From Dastarcus helophoroides (lineage: Eukaryota > Arthropoda > Insecta > Coleoptera > Bothrideridae): a stretch of DNA of 64,000 nucleotides. Made by a program: the position numbers and the translations under genes. The stretch is from positions 35,897,992-35,961,991 of the forward strand of contig CM053329.1 of the NCBI GenBank assembly GCA_028583605.1, given 5' to 3'. Below the pieces are notes generated by a model. The model was not told the origin of the DNA, made no database searches, and worked only from the letters and a program-made list of their open reading frames with translations. This document shows positions 44,144-55,771 of the stretch, piece after piece (the first letter of the stretch is position 1; every line of letters starts with the position of its first letter).

Positions 44144-45290
44144 GATTCTAACCGTGATTCTAAATTAAATATTTCTTCCTTGCAATGTTTCTAAAATTAT
44201 TAGTCGGTAGTAAAGTCGTTGCTTGAAAAAGCGTTTTCATACAAAACCATTCTCTCTCCAAACGGATGTTTTAAAGAGGCAATAATGAAAGCCTTTAGTT
44301 TTATTACCCCAAGCGTCATCGTCGGCGAGATTTATAAATTCTTAATTAGAGTAAAAACTGCAAGGAAGACGATATTTATAACCTTGGGGGATCAATTTAT
44401 TATCAATGAACTTTATACGCCTTATAAAAAATGGATCTATGGCTGGTGCATTTATCTCGAAAATATGAAAAGCTTTCCCGTTAGTGCGTCCTCCGGCTAT
44501 GTCGATAATGAAAACACCAACTCACGGAACTTGGGATGTCGTCGTTTATTTGTAAATTTGACGAGGATTGAGGGAGGCCGTCGCTTTTGGTTTTAATCAA
44601 GCGAAATGTGAAACAACCCTGCAAATTACTGTTTAATACGTGGTTTACCACGATGAAGATGGGATTGAAAACTTCCACTGACCACCAATATGTTTCGGGT
44701 AACAAACGTATCTCGTTTCTATTTTCGTTTCAATGTGCGTCCTTTTCTCAAGCTTGGCAGAGTTAAAAGCAATTAGCGACAGGCGACATGTTTGAAAATA
44801 ATTGAACGTAATGATTCTTAGAAAATATTGAGAATTTTTATTTAACGGATAATTATTATTATAGATAATTAATATCTAACGTCTGCTTCAATAAATTATC
44901 TTCACGCTGTAAAGTTATAATGAAGGCTTCTCGTGCTTTTTTAGGGCTATACAAATTAAGGAAAACGAAAAAAAATCCAAGAACTTTGGCGGAGTGGATG
45001 CCATCGTTTTTAGATCTGTTTATTCTCTCCTACAGTACAAAAACCATATCGAAGTTTTTGTCGCTGACTTCAGTCTAAGACTAACGAGATTTTCTCGACA
45101 CTATAGCAGGAAACTTCTGTTTACTTCTAATTAAGTTTAAGGGAGTTTAAAAGAAGGGATTTTATCAGACATTAGGCTAACTTTGTGTAGAAAATTATCT
45201 TTCTTGGGGCCTCTAACGCCTGTGGTATTTTCCAGACACGATTTCTTTTGAAGTCTTCTCAAAGAGTATTATATATAACCATATAACTGT
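44144..45290. other. Single-copy block; candidate conserved non-coding sequence or unrecognised exon
   Basis: This is the least repetitive block of the window, with near-balanced composition over 44280-44720. A plus-strand frame of 125 codons (44219-44596) crosses it (contains VSASSGYVDNENTNSRNLGC), but it matches no family I know, has no splice or codon pattern that convinces, and a minus frame overlaps it. A conserved regulatory element inside a large intron or gene desert is an equally good reading. Confidence 0.35.
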
Positions 45291-45560
45291 AATATGTATA
45301 GTAATTTAAAAGGAAAAAGGGAACTCTTATCATTTCACTCTCGAATGCGTCCATCCATCCATTCATTCGTCTGTCAGTCCTTCTGTCCGTTAGTCGGTAG
45401 CGGGGTTCTTCTCAAAAATTATGTAACGTAGAAATTTGAAAATTGGCATACCACTGGCGCACGTAAATTGGCAATTAATAATTAGAAAAAATTATATTTC
45501 ATATAAAAATAATAGCTGTTTACTTTCTACAGCTTTTTTTAGCTATGTGGTAGTAATTCT
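45291..45560 (-). mobile_element. Dispersed repeat D fragment, copy 5
   Basis: GGAAAAAGGGAACTCTTATC, then the GTCCTTCTGTCCGT and GGTTCTTCTCAAAAATTATG area, AACGTAGAAATTTGAAAATT and a CGCACGTAAATTGGCAATTA-like block mirror the right-hand part of D copies on the plus strand, at low identity. Confidence 0.45.
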
Positions 45561-46195
45561 TAAGCAAGTAAAAGTTAGTTAGTTGAAGCAATTATTCATT
45601 TCAAACATTTCCCAAAAGTGCTAATTTAGCAGAAGAAATTATTTTCAATAATTTAATGCAAAACGCCTTATACAAACCTACACACTGGTACAACAAGATG
45701 TCTTACATAAATATTATGTTAACAAACTTCAGATCTTTTGAATTTCCAACCCTAGAGATGGATTATGAATTTAACTGTATTCAGGAAGCTGAAAGCATGA
45801 TTTGAATACATAAATTTAAACTCGTGATATGTGGGTAATACTTTGCGTGGCAGTTTAGAAAATAATACGCCTTATGCATAAATGATTTCCAAATTTATAT
45901 GAAGCAATGTTTCCTGTTTAGAACTTGAATGCTACTCAAAGTGCCTTTATATAATACACCTCAAACATATGCTCTAATAAAAACATTCTAAACTTAGGAA
46001 TTTCTTATCAAATACAAGGCTACACAATGCAAAATGTACTTTGGGAATATTCGCCTGTTTTAAAATTCGCATTCGAATTCGCAATCGCAAAAAATTATGC
46101 TAATGCATTTGGCAATAAAACGAGAAATTATTGATGAAATAACAATGCAGCTACTAAGACAGGGTTTCTTAAAGTGAGGTCCCTGTAGTAATGCA
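45561..46195 (+). mobile_element. hAT-like repeat fragment, inverted partner at 63400-63530
   Basis: The right end reads CAGGGTTTCTTAAAGTGAGG (46159), typical of a hAT-type TIR word. Sequence to its left (TGCATTTGGCAATAAAACGA, GAAATAACAATGCAGC) matches the complement of 63410-63520. The proximal boundary is not clear; 45561-46000 may be unrelated. Confidence 0.45.
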
Positions 46196-46455
46196 CAAAG
46201 CAAGATTTCTTGCCTTGTTATCAAACTAATAAATTAGACAAGACAATAGTCTTGTCTTGCCAATTTCTTGCTGGTTTGATTTTTGTCTTTCTAGCAAGAG
46301 TCTTGCTTTGTCTTGTTCTTGTTGGCTTGTTTGTTTTGCTCATTAGCAACCACGCTCGTAGGCAGGATTTCGTTCAGGGGGGAGGGCAAAATTCATTTTA
46401 AAAAATTCACGAAAAGAAGAAAACCGGAAAACGTTCCGGTTGAGTTCATGTATAT
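46196..46455. other. CTTG-rich stretch, no gene
   Basis: GTCTTG/TCTTGC words recur (46200-46325), including the palindrome CAAGACAATAGTCTTGTCTTG shortened to 20 bases or less per arm. It then passes into AT-rich sequence. The partial frames there are not gene-like. Confidence 0.4.
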
Positions 46456-46807
46456 TGTTGCGCGTTTTCGGCTCGAAATTATTATTAAACACCTGCTGAA
46501 TAATACCTACTTTATTTTCAAACTCGGAACACTACAATTGAATAATTAACTCACTTATTGCCTTTTAACTACTAGCTCACTAATTACACTGAGTGACTCC
46601 AACTAACTCATCGAGGGAAAGGCGACCGCCTTATATAGTTTTGGCTCCCAGGTTCTAGAAAAATCCCGCAGATAAGGCTTATCGTTTGCCGAAATTTCTG
46701 AAACGCTTATCTGCCGTTTGCTTCGTTATCGCGGCCGCTTTCCCGTTATCGGATCTTCCAAGAAAATTTTCTTACGTACTAAATTCTGTAATTTACATTT
46801 CGCTACA
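46456..46807 (-). mobile_element. Solo LTR, Ty3/Gypsy-like, copy 4 (inverted)
   Basis: The plus strand begins TGTTGCGCGTTTTC and ends TTTCGCTACA, with ATAT directly on both sides (46452-46455, 46808-46811). In its own sense it shows CCTTATCTGC/GATAAG U3 words, the TATA box CTATATAAGG (complement of 46630-46640) and an AATAAA signal (complement of 46511-46516). Confidence 0.85.
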
Positions 46808-46811
46808 ATAT

Positions 46812-48288
46812 TTTCATATAACTACATGAAAGAGGATTCGAATTGCCAGATTAACTTAACTTTGAAATTTGGAAGTAGAGCCGAACTTTGCGAAAACAGT
46901 CAGAAAGTTGAATCTTAAAATAAAAACTTTTCGGAAAACTTCGAAAACTATCGAAATTTCGAAGATTTCGAAAAATGAGGATTTTTGAAAAATACCATCG
47001 AGATGTCGAGTAAAAGGTTGAAATCTCTTGAAGAAAAGTAAACATTTTCGAGATAAAGTTTAATTTTCGGAGAGACAAACTTCGAGGAAAAAACGAATTT
47101 CGGGAAAAAGTTGGAATGTTTAGAAAATCGTAATTAAAATAAAATCCTAACCTTTCGAAAAATCTTAAAAAATTTTGAAAATTCGAAAAAATTATATTTT
47201 TTAAGGTTGAGTTTTACGAAAAAAGGACTGAATTTTCAGGAAAAAGTTGGTATTTTGAGAAAAATTTTTCACTGTAAGTGAAGATTTCCAGAAGCATAAA
47301 ATATACCTATTTGAAGTACGAGTCAAAATTTCCAGAATAAGACAAATCTTGAGAAACATAAAATTTTCGGGAATTTAAATTAAAAAAAAATTACAAAAAA
47401 CCGAATAATAAAAAAATGAAAGTTCAATTTTGAGAAAAAAAAGTAAAATTAAGTCGTAATTTCGAAAGTGACGAATTTTGAGAAAAACTTATATTTGGGG
47501 ATACGAGTTGTTAGGAAAACCAAAATTGAATAAAAACTGAACTTTTAGGAAGAACTCGAAAAATTCTGAAAATTCTAAAAATGCCAAAATATTTTCCGAA
47601 GGTCAAATATTATGAAAAAATTCGTAATTTTCCGAAAACACTTTTCTCGAAATTTTTACTTTTTTATTCTAATTTTGACATAATATTAAATTTCAATAGA
47701 GAAATCAAATGTACAAGAAATTTTTTTCTCGAAATTACTCAAAAATATTTTTCTCAATATTTTTAATTGTTGATAATGTGCCAATCTAATTTAAAGAAAA
47801 GAGACAACTTGCTAGAAAATTTAAATTTAAAGGAAGTTTTTTCGACGACAAAAACCAAAAAATTGCAGAAAATTAAACATCGCATTTTGAAGTCAAAATT
47901 TCGAAAATAAGGCGAAATATGAAGCTGGAGTCAAATTTAAAAAAGTCAGAATTAAAGAATAAGACAAATATTTAAAAAAGTGGCAGAATTTTGATTAAAA
48001 AAATGCCGAAAGAAGAGCCTAAAAAGTAGAATTTTGAGAATAAAGTTGAAATTTCGAAAAAGACGAATTTAAACTAAGTTTAAGAGAAAAATTCAAAATG
48101 TTTAGCAAAGTTAAATATCGAACTTTCATATAAAAATATCGAGAAAAAGGCAAATTTTAAGAAACCTGTCAAAATTTCTGAAAAATCAAATTCTAATAGA
48201 TCAAAATCTTCAGAAAAACTTGATGTTAATAAAAATAAAGAATTTAAAAAATTGAAATCTCTGAAAAACAGTCGACATTTCTAGAAAA
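46812..48288. repeat. Degenerate AT-rich minisatellite (GAAAAAGT sense)
   Basis: Purine-rich sense of the same texture (GAAAAAGTTG, AATTTTGAGAAAAA) with poor periodicity. No gene. Confidence 0.6.
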
Positions 48289-48435
48289 TTTACCAGTCTT
48301 TCCACCGCTGTGTTGATGTCATCGTTTGTGTTGATCTCTCCAGGCTCTTCCAAGTTTGCTGCTAGATACTCCCTGAAGTGTGTCCAGTTTGTTTTTTTGC
48401 AGGTCTCTGGAGGCTTGGATCCAATGTTAACAGTG
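48289..48435 (-). pseudogene. Non-LTR retrotransposon ORF2 fragment (between endonuclease and RT)
   Basis: The minus strand gives about 47 residues in one frame including ETCKKTNWTHFREYLAANL, EEPGEINTNDDINTAVE. The T.W..FR..L......I....DI..AV pattern is the linker after the endonuclease domain of Jockey/CR1/I-type LINE ORF2. Base composition is much less AT-rich than the flanking repeat. Both ends are lost. Confidence 0.6.
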
Positions 48436-48860
48436 TTATATAGCTATGAGTAAGAAGTGTATAGAATTAAACGCGTCATCGACCGCGGGGTTTGAATTCG
48501 CTACTTACCACACAAGAAGCAATGCTTCTTACAGAGACTAAGTCACTGGCTTCTTCCCATTGCGTCATAAACTTTTGGGGAATTAAAAGTTTAACTCATT
48601 TAATAATAATAATAACCCATCTACGCCTACAATATATAAGTTAAAAGTTGACTATTAGAAAAGAAGGCTGGGAAATTTAGGGCAGACGTAAATTCGAATG
48701 CAACGTGAGAAATTAAAACAGAAATCTCGTTCCCACAATAATGCACAGTCAACCTGACAAAGGCAAAAAAAGACGAAATACGGTTTGTTAGCTTGTTGTC
48801 TAACGCTTCACACGCATATCTAAATATCGCTTGAGCATTACGAAATGTCGCGAAAACAGT
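48436..48860. other. Unidentified sequence
   Basis: Contains CGACCGCGGGGTTTGAATTC (48480), slightly like a tRNA B box, and a short (TAA)5 at about 48602. No tRNA can be folded by eye and no element was recognised. Confidence 0.3.
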
Positions 48861-48861
48861 A

Positions 48862-48990
48862 ACCAGGGCTTCGAACCGGAACTGAACCGAAAACAGAAAA
48901 AAAACCGTTATTTTCGTTGGAACAAAAACCGGAGTGAAACCGGAAAGAAATATCAGTTTATTTCGGTTCGTTGAATTTGTGTACTTAAAG
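48862..48990 (+). repeat. ACCGG-rich terminal-like repeat, left copy
   Basis: CAGGGCTTCGAACCGGAACT followed by several AAAACCGG-type words and AAAACCGTTATTTTCGTTGG. The same string order occurs at 53086-53235, ending in the inverse of the first words (CGGTTCGAAGCC). Confidence 0.55.
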
Positions 48991-51160
48991 CAGTTATTAA
49001 TTTACCCTTAAGTTTGGATTTTTTTTTTAGAGATTTCAATTTCTTTTTTAAAATTTTACACAAATCCATGCAACTTTGATCTCAAAATTAGGAGTTTCTT
49101 ATTTCTGTTTAAAAATTAGATTAGATACTAACAATTTCCACATTTTCTAGAGAATATTGACTTTATTCTTAAAATTTCAAACCAAATTAAAATTTTGAAT
49201 TTTAACTTGGACCTTTTTCTAAAATTTTCCACATTTTTATGAATTTTCCATTCATCTAGAAATTATTCAAATTTTTTTTTTCTTCTCTTAAAAATTCGAG
49301 TTTGAAATAAAAAAAATATTTTCCGTTGTATCCTTAGAATAAAGCAGTAGAGTGTTTTTCATTCAAGCTAGGAAACTGGGCTTTCCTTACATTTTTATTT
49401 GCAAATTCAAGTTTTTCTGGAATTTTGAACTTTTCTTAGAAAATTCCGAATTTATTTCTTTCCTTAAACTTCCATTTTTCTTTCCTGTTTAGATATCTCT
49501 ATTTTTTTAAGGTATTAGTCAAATTTTCAATTTTTCGTCAATTTTTTCTTTCAAATTCCATCTTTTTCAGTATTTTAATTTTTTTTCGAAATCTCAAATC
49601 TAAATTTTTATGATTTTATACACTGACGACTTCCTAAAATTTCTCAACATTCCAAGATATGATTTTTTTCTTAAAATTTTCGTTGAAATCTCGTTATTTC
49701 AAATTTAACCTTGAAATTCTTAAATTTCATGTTACAAATTTTAGGGGAAGTACAACATTATCTTCCAAGTTAGAGCTGGGAACTTAAAATTGGGGTCGAC
49801 ATTTTTCGAATAAATGGTGACATCTTTGAAAATGTCTAATTTTAACTCCCAACGATTTTGTTTACGTTAAAATAGTAATTTTTATTCTAAAAGCTTTGAT
49901 TTATTTCTCAAGAGTTCGACTTAAGTCCCAAAATTGCGATTTTTTTTCAGATTATTTAGAATTTAGAAGTCGAAATTGTGTGTTTTTTAAATATTAATTG
50001 TTTTCGCGAAACTTCCGTTATTAACTCGAAATTTCGGCCGTTTTCTCCTTGGATTTTTGTGTCCAAAATCAAATCTCAAAGTGTTAAATCTCTTTACGAA
50101 CTTTTTAGCTATAGCTAAAATTTTTCCTATAATTTCGTCTTCAAAATTGAAATTCGCTTTTTTTTCAGAATATTTGTCGTTGATCTTAAAATTTCAATTT
50201 TTCTATAGTTAATTTTTAATTTAGAAATCACTGAAATTGCATTTTTTGTGGATTATTTATTGTTTCGCTTAAAATATACATTTAAATTAAACATTTCCCA
50301 AAAATATTAGCAGAAGTTAGATTTCAAAAGCAAAAGTGATAATTTGAATTTGAATATTTTGAGTTATTTTTTATTTTGCATCTGAATTCAAAATCTAAAA
50401 AGAATATCCAAATTTAAAGAAAAAATTTAACATTCTCGGAAAAAGTCTAAATTTTGAGAAAAAACTAACTAAATTGTGATTAACAATCTTTTAAAATTAA
50501 TCTCATAGTTTTAAGTCTTTAAAATTTTGAGTTTTTGAGGTAAAAGTTAAAAATTCCAAACTTAAGCTTACAGCCCAAGTCTTAACTCAAAATTTCGAGA
50601 AAAATGTCTAGAACTAAAGAATAAAAGTCGACATATCGACAAAAATGGTTATACTTGCTATAGAAAGACTAAATCCTATTTAAGGCCAAAATTTTACAGA
50701 AAAAAATAATAATAAAGAGTACATACAACTTTAAATTTCAAAAATTCGAAAGAAAAAAGTTAAAATATCGAAATATATAATATATAATACCAAAACTTTC
50801 TGAAAAATTTTACTTTTTTTTAGAAATTTTAAAGTTTTTCGCAACATTTTCAGAAAAAAAAATCGAATATTTGGTTTTAAGGTCAATATTTGTAAATTAA
50901 AGTATAAATTTTAAAAATTCTTCTGTTAAATTTTAAAGTTCTTTTTTTGACCGTTTCATCAACATTTCAATTTAAAATTTTTTATTTTATATTTTTTGTT
51001 CTTTTTCATTTTCATTTATTTTTCTCAAATTGATCTTTTTAATCCAAAGTTCAAGAAAAGAAGTTTAAAACAGCAAAAATCAGTTCTATTTATTAATTTT
51101 ATTTAACATTTCTTCGACCTAGTTCGGAATATTTAAATTTTTATTGTTTGTTGACAATAT
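48991..51160. repeat. Degenerate AT-rich repeat, mixed sense
   Basis: T-rich sense to about 50250 and purine-rich sense after about 50400, both with weak 18-22 bp texture. No gene or clean tandem unit. Confidence 0.5.
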
Positions 51161-52250
51161 TCTAAAACACTTTTTGACCAAATTTATTTAAACGTCACCT
51201 CATGACAGCTGACAAAAATGGGTTAGGTTATTTTATATAGAAGAGGAAAAAATTAATAAACATAATGTTTCCGACCAATAAGAATCCACCATGAAGAATA
51301 AATAGTTATTTATGATACAAGTGTTAAAAGTGACATTTTATTTTGTGAGTGGGGAGTATTGCGGAACGAGCGTAGCGAGTGGAGCAACCCCACGAACAAA
51401 ATAAAATCACTTTTAACAAGTGTATCATACAATATTTTTTGTAAAACTGTTAAATTAAAAAAGAAAATGCTGCCTCTAGGGTTGAATTTTCGATTTATTG
51501 TTTACGTGTTGAATTACATAATTGACAATTACATCTGACAATCAAGTCATGTGCTGGATAGAGTGTAACTAAGTAAAACAATTGTAAGTTGTTTAATGTT
51601 TATTAGTAACCACAATTGAACCTGTCCTAAAATATTGTAAATTTTATGGCTAATAAACATGAATTTTGAAGAAAAGTTTGGAAATTAAAGCAATTTTATT
51701 ATTCCACCAGATGTTGAAGAAACAGCAAATACATCAACTAAGATTTATTGCTCCAGAAATCGGGACAAAAATCTGATGGTATGAAATAAAGAATCTAGCG
51801 GATAACTTCACTCAAAATATATTTTTTATTTACGTCGAAGGAAATTCTAAGTTTTGGAATCTCTCTATGATAAAAGCTAGTTTTCAAATCAAGAACAACT
51901 AGGATATAATCAAGTATTAAAACAAGTGTACAAGATTTTTTTGAATGAAGCTTCAGACGAAATATGTAGTAAAAAGTTGCGTCAAACTAAAAGCAACATC
52001 TGTCCTAGTTTTTGCATGGATTACTAGCATAAATATCTGCAATTACTTCTCAGGAAAACTAAAATAAGTAATCGTTCGGCTTGTAATGGTAATATTAATA
52101 TTATAAATAAATAATTTATAACTATTTAAATATGTTTTAATGTTTGGAAACAATATTACACAATAATCAAGAACCAGTCCGTTCAACCAAAAAAAAAAAA
52201 TCTTTTTAATTTTTTCAGTACAGCTTTCTATTTAATAATATTGCATATTG
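51161..52250. other. AT-rich sequence containing a strong hairpin
   Basis: The hairpin at 51312-51429 is the only structured feature. A P-repeat scrap (ACCAGTCCGTTCAACC) lies at about 52169. Frames are short. Confidence 0.45.
51312..51429. repeat. 118-bp inverted repeat (hairpin)
   Basis: TATGATACAAGTGTTAAAAG, TGACATTTTATTTTGTGAGT and GGGG on the left pair with CCCCACGAACAAAATAAAAT, CACTTTTAACA and AGTGTATCATA on the right, about 45 bp per arm with few mismatches. The loop reads GGAACGAGCGTAGCGAGTGG, itself containing GAGCG/GCGAG. Related words occur near 52500-52570. Confidence 0.8.
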
Positions 52251-52258
52251 CTATATAT

Positions 52259-52442
52259 CAGTGTTTCCTAAATAGTGGGTCACAACCCGGCACCGGGCCA
52301 TAAAAATAAAATACCAGCTTGCAAAATTGTCTTCATACTCACAAATGTAGATTAAAATGTAATTAAAACATCTTTTAGTGGATCGCGAAGGGAAAATATT
52401 AAAAACAACCGGGTCAGGGCAAACAAAGTTTGGGAAACGCTG
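52259..52442. mobile_element. hAT MITE
   Basis: 184 bp, from CAGTGTTTCCTAAATAGTGG to AAAGTTTGGGAAACGCTG; the termini are inverted repeats (CAGTGTTTCC against CAGCGTTTCC). The flanks CTATATAT (52251-52258) and CTATATTT (52443-52450) agree at 7 of 8 positions, the 8-bp duplication expected of hAT elements. Non-coding. Confidence 0.8.
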
Positions 52443-52450
52443 CTATATTT

Positions 52451-53085
52451 ACTTTTAACACTAGTGCGATAAATATTAAAAATATTTTTGACACGTATCA
52501 TTATAAAAGTCAATTTTTAGTTCATTTATCGATGAACTAAAAATGTCACTTTTAATGTCAGTTTTACAAAAAATCAGTTGTGTTAAAAAAAACGAATCAA
52601 AATCTCTCAAATTTTCGATTATAATCGCCAAATTTCGTATATTTCAGAATTTTTTAACTCTTGGGTATAAAATTTAGAATTTTTATGAAAATGTCGGGTT
52701 TAAACCTAAATTTAATATTTCTGCAACTCAGTTTGGACATATTTAACACAGAAATCGTCAAATGAATTTAATACTGATAATGTTCCCGATAAATAGGAGT
52801 CTACAATAAAGAATAATTTAAATTTAAAATTTCTAAACCCAAAAATGCGATTTAGTGCTTTATAAAGTTAAAGGTTTTCTTGAAATTCAAACTCGAATTG
52901 AACTCAAAATTCAAGGTTTCAGCTTAAAACTTTTTAATTTGAAAAATACCAAATATTTTTATTTTTTTAGGCAAGATCAGAGCAGTTACACGTTGCAGTA
53001 TTAAAGAAAAAAAATACATAACAATTGCTAAACTATGTTCGAAAATCAATTTTTAATTCGAAAAACTTTTAAAAAATAAAAAAAA
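52451..53085. other. AT-rich sequence, no gene seen
   Basis: TCAATTTTTAGTTCATTTAT and GATGAACTAAAAATGTCA (52508-52550) form a short inverted repeat. Otherwise featureless. Confidence 0.4.
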
Positions 53086-53235
53086 ATGAGTCACCCAGAA
53101 CTGAATCAAAAACCAAAAACCGGAAAAAAACCGTTATTTTTGTGGGAACGAAAACCGGATCTGAACCAATGTAAATTTTATGCTGGAACGAAAACCGAAA
53201 ACCAGAACGAAAAAATAACGGTTCGAAGCCTAGAG
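53086..53235 (-). repeat. ACCGG-rich terminal-like repeat, right copy
   Basis: AAACCGGAAAAAAACCGTTA, GGGAACGAAAACCGGATCTG and AATAACGGTTCGAAGCC. It ends with the inverse of the words that open the copy at 48862. The 141-codon frame over it continues into AT repeat and is not credible as a gene. Confidence 0.55.
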
Positions 53236-53638
53236 AATAGCAGTAATAAAAACTGTAAATTTACAAATTATGATATTTTTGATACAACAATTAATTCAAA
53301 AATTCAAAAAAAACACTGTTATACTTTTAAGTTTTCACTTTTGTCGGTAGTCCCCATAACTGCCGAATTATTTTTAAATCGACTTTTAATTCAAAATTTG
53401 GACTTTTTCTTGAAATGTCGACTGCATTTTCTTAAAATTTTGACTCTGAACTCGAAATTTAGGTTCTTTATTCAACATTTTGACTTATTTATTAAAATTT
53501 CGATTTCTTAAATGTTTTTAAATGTCGAATATTTGGGTTATAAATATATAGTCAAACAAAATATTTCACATTGAAACATTATCTATAAAAAGTTTGTTAA
53601 AAATAAATAAAATAAAATCATTACTTACCATTTGGCGG
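53236..53638. repeat. Degenerate AT-rich repeat
   Basis: Short T-rich texture (AAATGTCGAC, AAAATTTTGACTCTG) as elsewhere in the window. No gene. Confidence 0.45.
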
Positions 53639-53640
53639 TA

Positions 53641-55769
53641 TACAGGGTGTTTCATAATTGCATGCTGAACCGGCAGGGGGATATTCCTTGGGCAATTTTA
53701 GGACAAAATATTCATATTAACATAGGTCCGGAAACGCTTCATTTTCGATATACAGGGCGGTAAAAATTGAAGAAAAAATCGGTTTTTCTTCAATATTTCT
53801 GAGACTGGCTTAGATATTTTTTTGATATTCAGTACACGATATCTGGGTATAAAAGCAAGTATTTTGACTAAAAAACATTTGTTCTGATTTCACCAGTGGC
53901 GTTCCCACAAACAGGTCGATACACATTTTTGAAAAAAAAATGTGACGCCAATGCTATTTTTCAAAATATGAATTATTTTCCTAGTCTTTGTTGTGTTTCT
54001 ATCAAAAATGGGCTCCTGACTTTTTGTCCTACGACGGCCGGTTTCCGAATTAAAAAATAAAAATCATTTACTTGCTATGCCGCTATGGTAGATTAATTTA
54101 TTAATGAAATTTTAACAATGAAATTAATTAAATCATATCAGGTGTTGAAAATGTCCACCACCTGCAAGTATGCACGCCTGAACTCTTCTTCTCATAGATT
54201 CGCGTACTCGTTGAAAAATTCCCGGCGTATTTCTTATAGTGTTGCAGGAATCTGTTATGCGATTTCTTAGTTCTTCTTCAGTTTGGATTGGGGTGCTATA
54301 AACTAAGGTTTTAAGATAGCCCCATAAAAAATAATCTAGACTGTTCAGGTCAGGGAATCTAGGAGGCCATAATTCTGTTCCTGCTCTGCCTAACCAGCAA
54401 TTATTGTAATTTTGGTCCAAATATGCACGTGCCAAAACACTAAAATGCGCAGGGGCACCATCGTGCATAAACCACATTCGATTTCGGATTAAAACGGGGA
54501 CATCTTCTAACAGCACTGGTAAATCATTTTCAAGAAAGTGACGATAATTTTCTCCATTTAATCTTCTTGGCAGAAAAAAGGGTCCAATTAAATAGTCGTC
54601 AACAATTCCTGCCCACACATTTACCGAGAATTGTTCTTGGTGATTGACTTCGACCATGGCATGCGGGTTCTCTTCAGCCCAAAAGTGATTGTTGTGGAAG
54701 TTTCTAATTTCGGGAAAAACTGGCTTCATCAGTAAATAATACTTCTCTGTCAAATAGTGGATTTTCAACAATTTTTTGAATAAACCATTGGCAGAAATTT
54801 ATACGAAATGGTAAATCCCGAGGCAGTAAGGCCTGAACCCGTTGAATATGGTAAGGGTATAAAAAAATCGTGAAGTATCCTCCAGACTAAAATATGGGAG
54901 ATATTTAAATTACTAGCAATTCTCCTTGTGCTAATTTCGGGATTTTGCTCAACTGAATTAAGAACAGCTATTTCAGTTTCTTCTGTTCTTGCGGTTCTTT
55001 GTGCCCCTTTTAAGTGATGATCGGGTTTAAAACATCCCTTCTCGCGTAGTATTCTATGAACGCTTGAAAAAGTTCTTGCATCTGGCACAATTCTTTGCGG
55101 AAAACGTTCTGCATACAGTCGCCTGGCTTCAAATGCATTTCCATCCGCAAGACCGTACATGTAATGAATATCGGCAAACTCAGCATTCTCAAACATATTT
55201 TCTTATACATATCAATCACTCACATTCAGATAAAGTATTGAAGTGAAAAATTTGACACTTGGTTGTAAACACAAAACTAAATCTCAGTGGCCTACTAGAT
55301 TTTCATTAATAAATTAATCTACCACAGCGGCATAGCAAGTAAATGATTTTTATTTTTTAATTCGGAAACCGTCCGTCATAGGACAAAAAGTCAAGAGCTC
55401 ATTTTTGATAGAAACACAACAAAGACTAGGAAAATAATTCTTATTTTGAAAAACAGCATTGGCGTCACATTTTTTTTTCAAAAATGTGTATCGACCTGTT
55501 TGTGGGAACGCCACTGGTGGAATCAGAACAAATGTTTTTTTGTCAAAATACTTGCTTTTATACCCGGATATCGTGTACTGAATATCAAAAAAATATCTAA
55601 ACCAGTCTCAGAAATATTGAAGAAAAACCGATTTTTTCTTCAATTTTTACCGCCCTGTATATCGAAAATGAAGCGTTTCCGGACCTATGTTAATATAAAA
55701 ATTTTGTCTTAAAATTGCCCAAGGAATATCCCCCTGCCGGTTCAGCATGCAATTATGAAACATCCTGTA
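53641..55769 (-). mobile_element. Tc1/mariner-superfamily element with about 460-bp TIRs
   Basis: It starts TACAGGGTGTTTCATAATTG and ends with the inverse (TACAGGATGTTTCATAATTG). TIRs span 53641-54109 and 55312-55769 with little divergence. TA lies outside both ends (53639-53640, 55770-55771). The interior holds one transposase gene on the minus strand with DD41D-type spacing. Long TIRs are unusual for mariner proper. Confidence 0.9.
54133..55196 (-). pseudogene. DDxD transposase of the Tc1/mariner superfamily, frameshifted
   Basis: N-terminal part (55196 to about 54870): YMYGLADGNAFEARRLYAER, then an SVHRILREKG helix-turn-helix region and EETEIAVLNSVEQNPEISTR/RIASNLNIS. A shift near 54850 is needed to continue into YPYHIQRVQALLPRDLPFR. 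Another near 54715 separates the first catalytic Asp (LFTDEASF) from EIRNFHNNHFWAEENPHAM. The C-terminal frame (54771-54133, 212 codons) keeps NVWAGI, FMHDGAPAHF (second Asp) and WPPRFPDLNSLDYFLWG (third Asp). Counting from the Asp of HDGAPAH to that of NSLD leaves 41 residues, the spacing of the DD41D group, though family placement by eye is tentative. The protein would cut and paste the element at TA sites; at least two frameshifts disable this copy. Confidence 0.85.
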
Positions 55770-55771
55770 TA

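Noticed and set aside
44219..44596. A 125-codon host gene
   Set aside because: No recognisable domain, an overlapping minus-strand frame and no convincing splice context. Kept only as a remark in the single-copy block.
46200..46330. CTTG-rich stretch as a regulatory array
   Set aside because: It looks like local slippage of GTCTTG words. There is no constant spacing and no second copy.
48470..48500. tRNA-derived SINE suggested by GGGGTTTGAATTC
   Set aside because: The resemblance to a B box is weak, no A box lies at the right distance, and no cloverleaf can be drawn.
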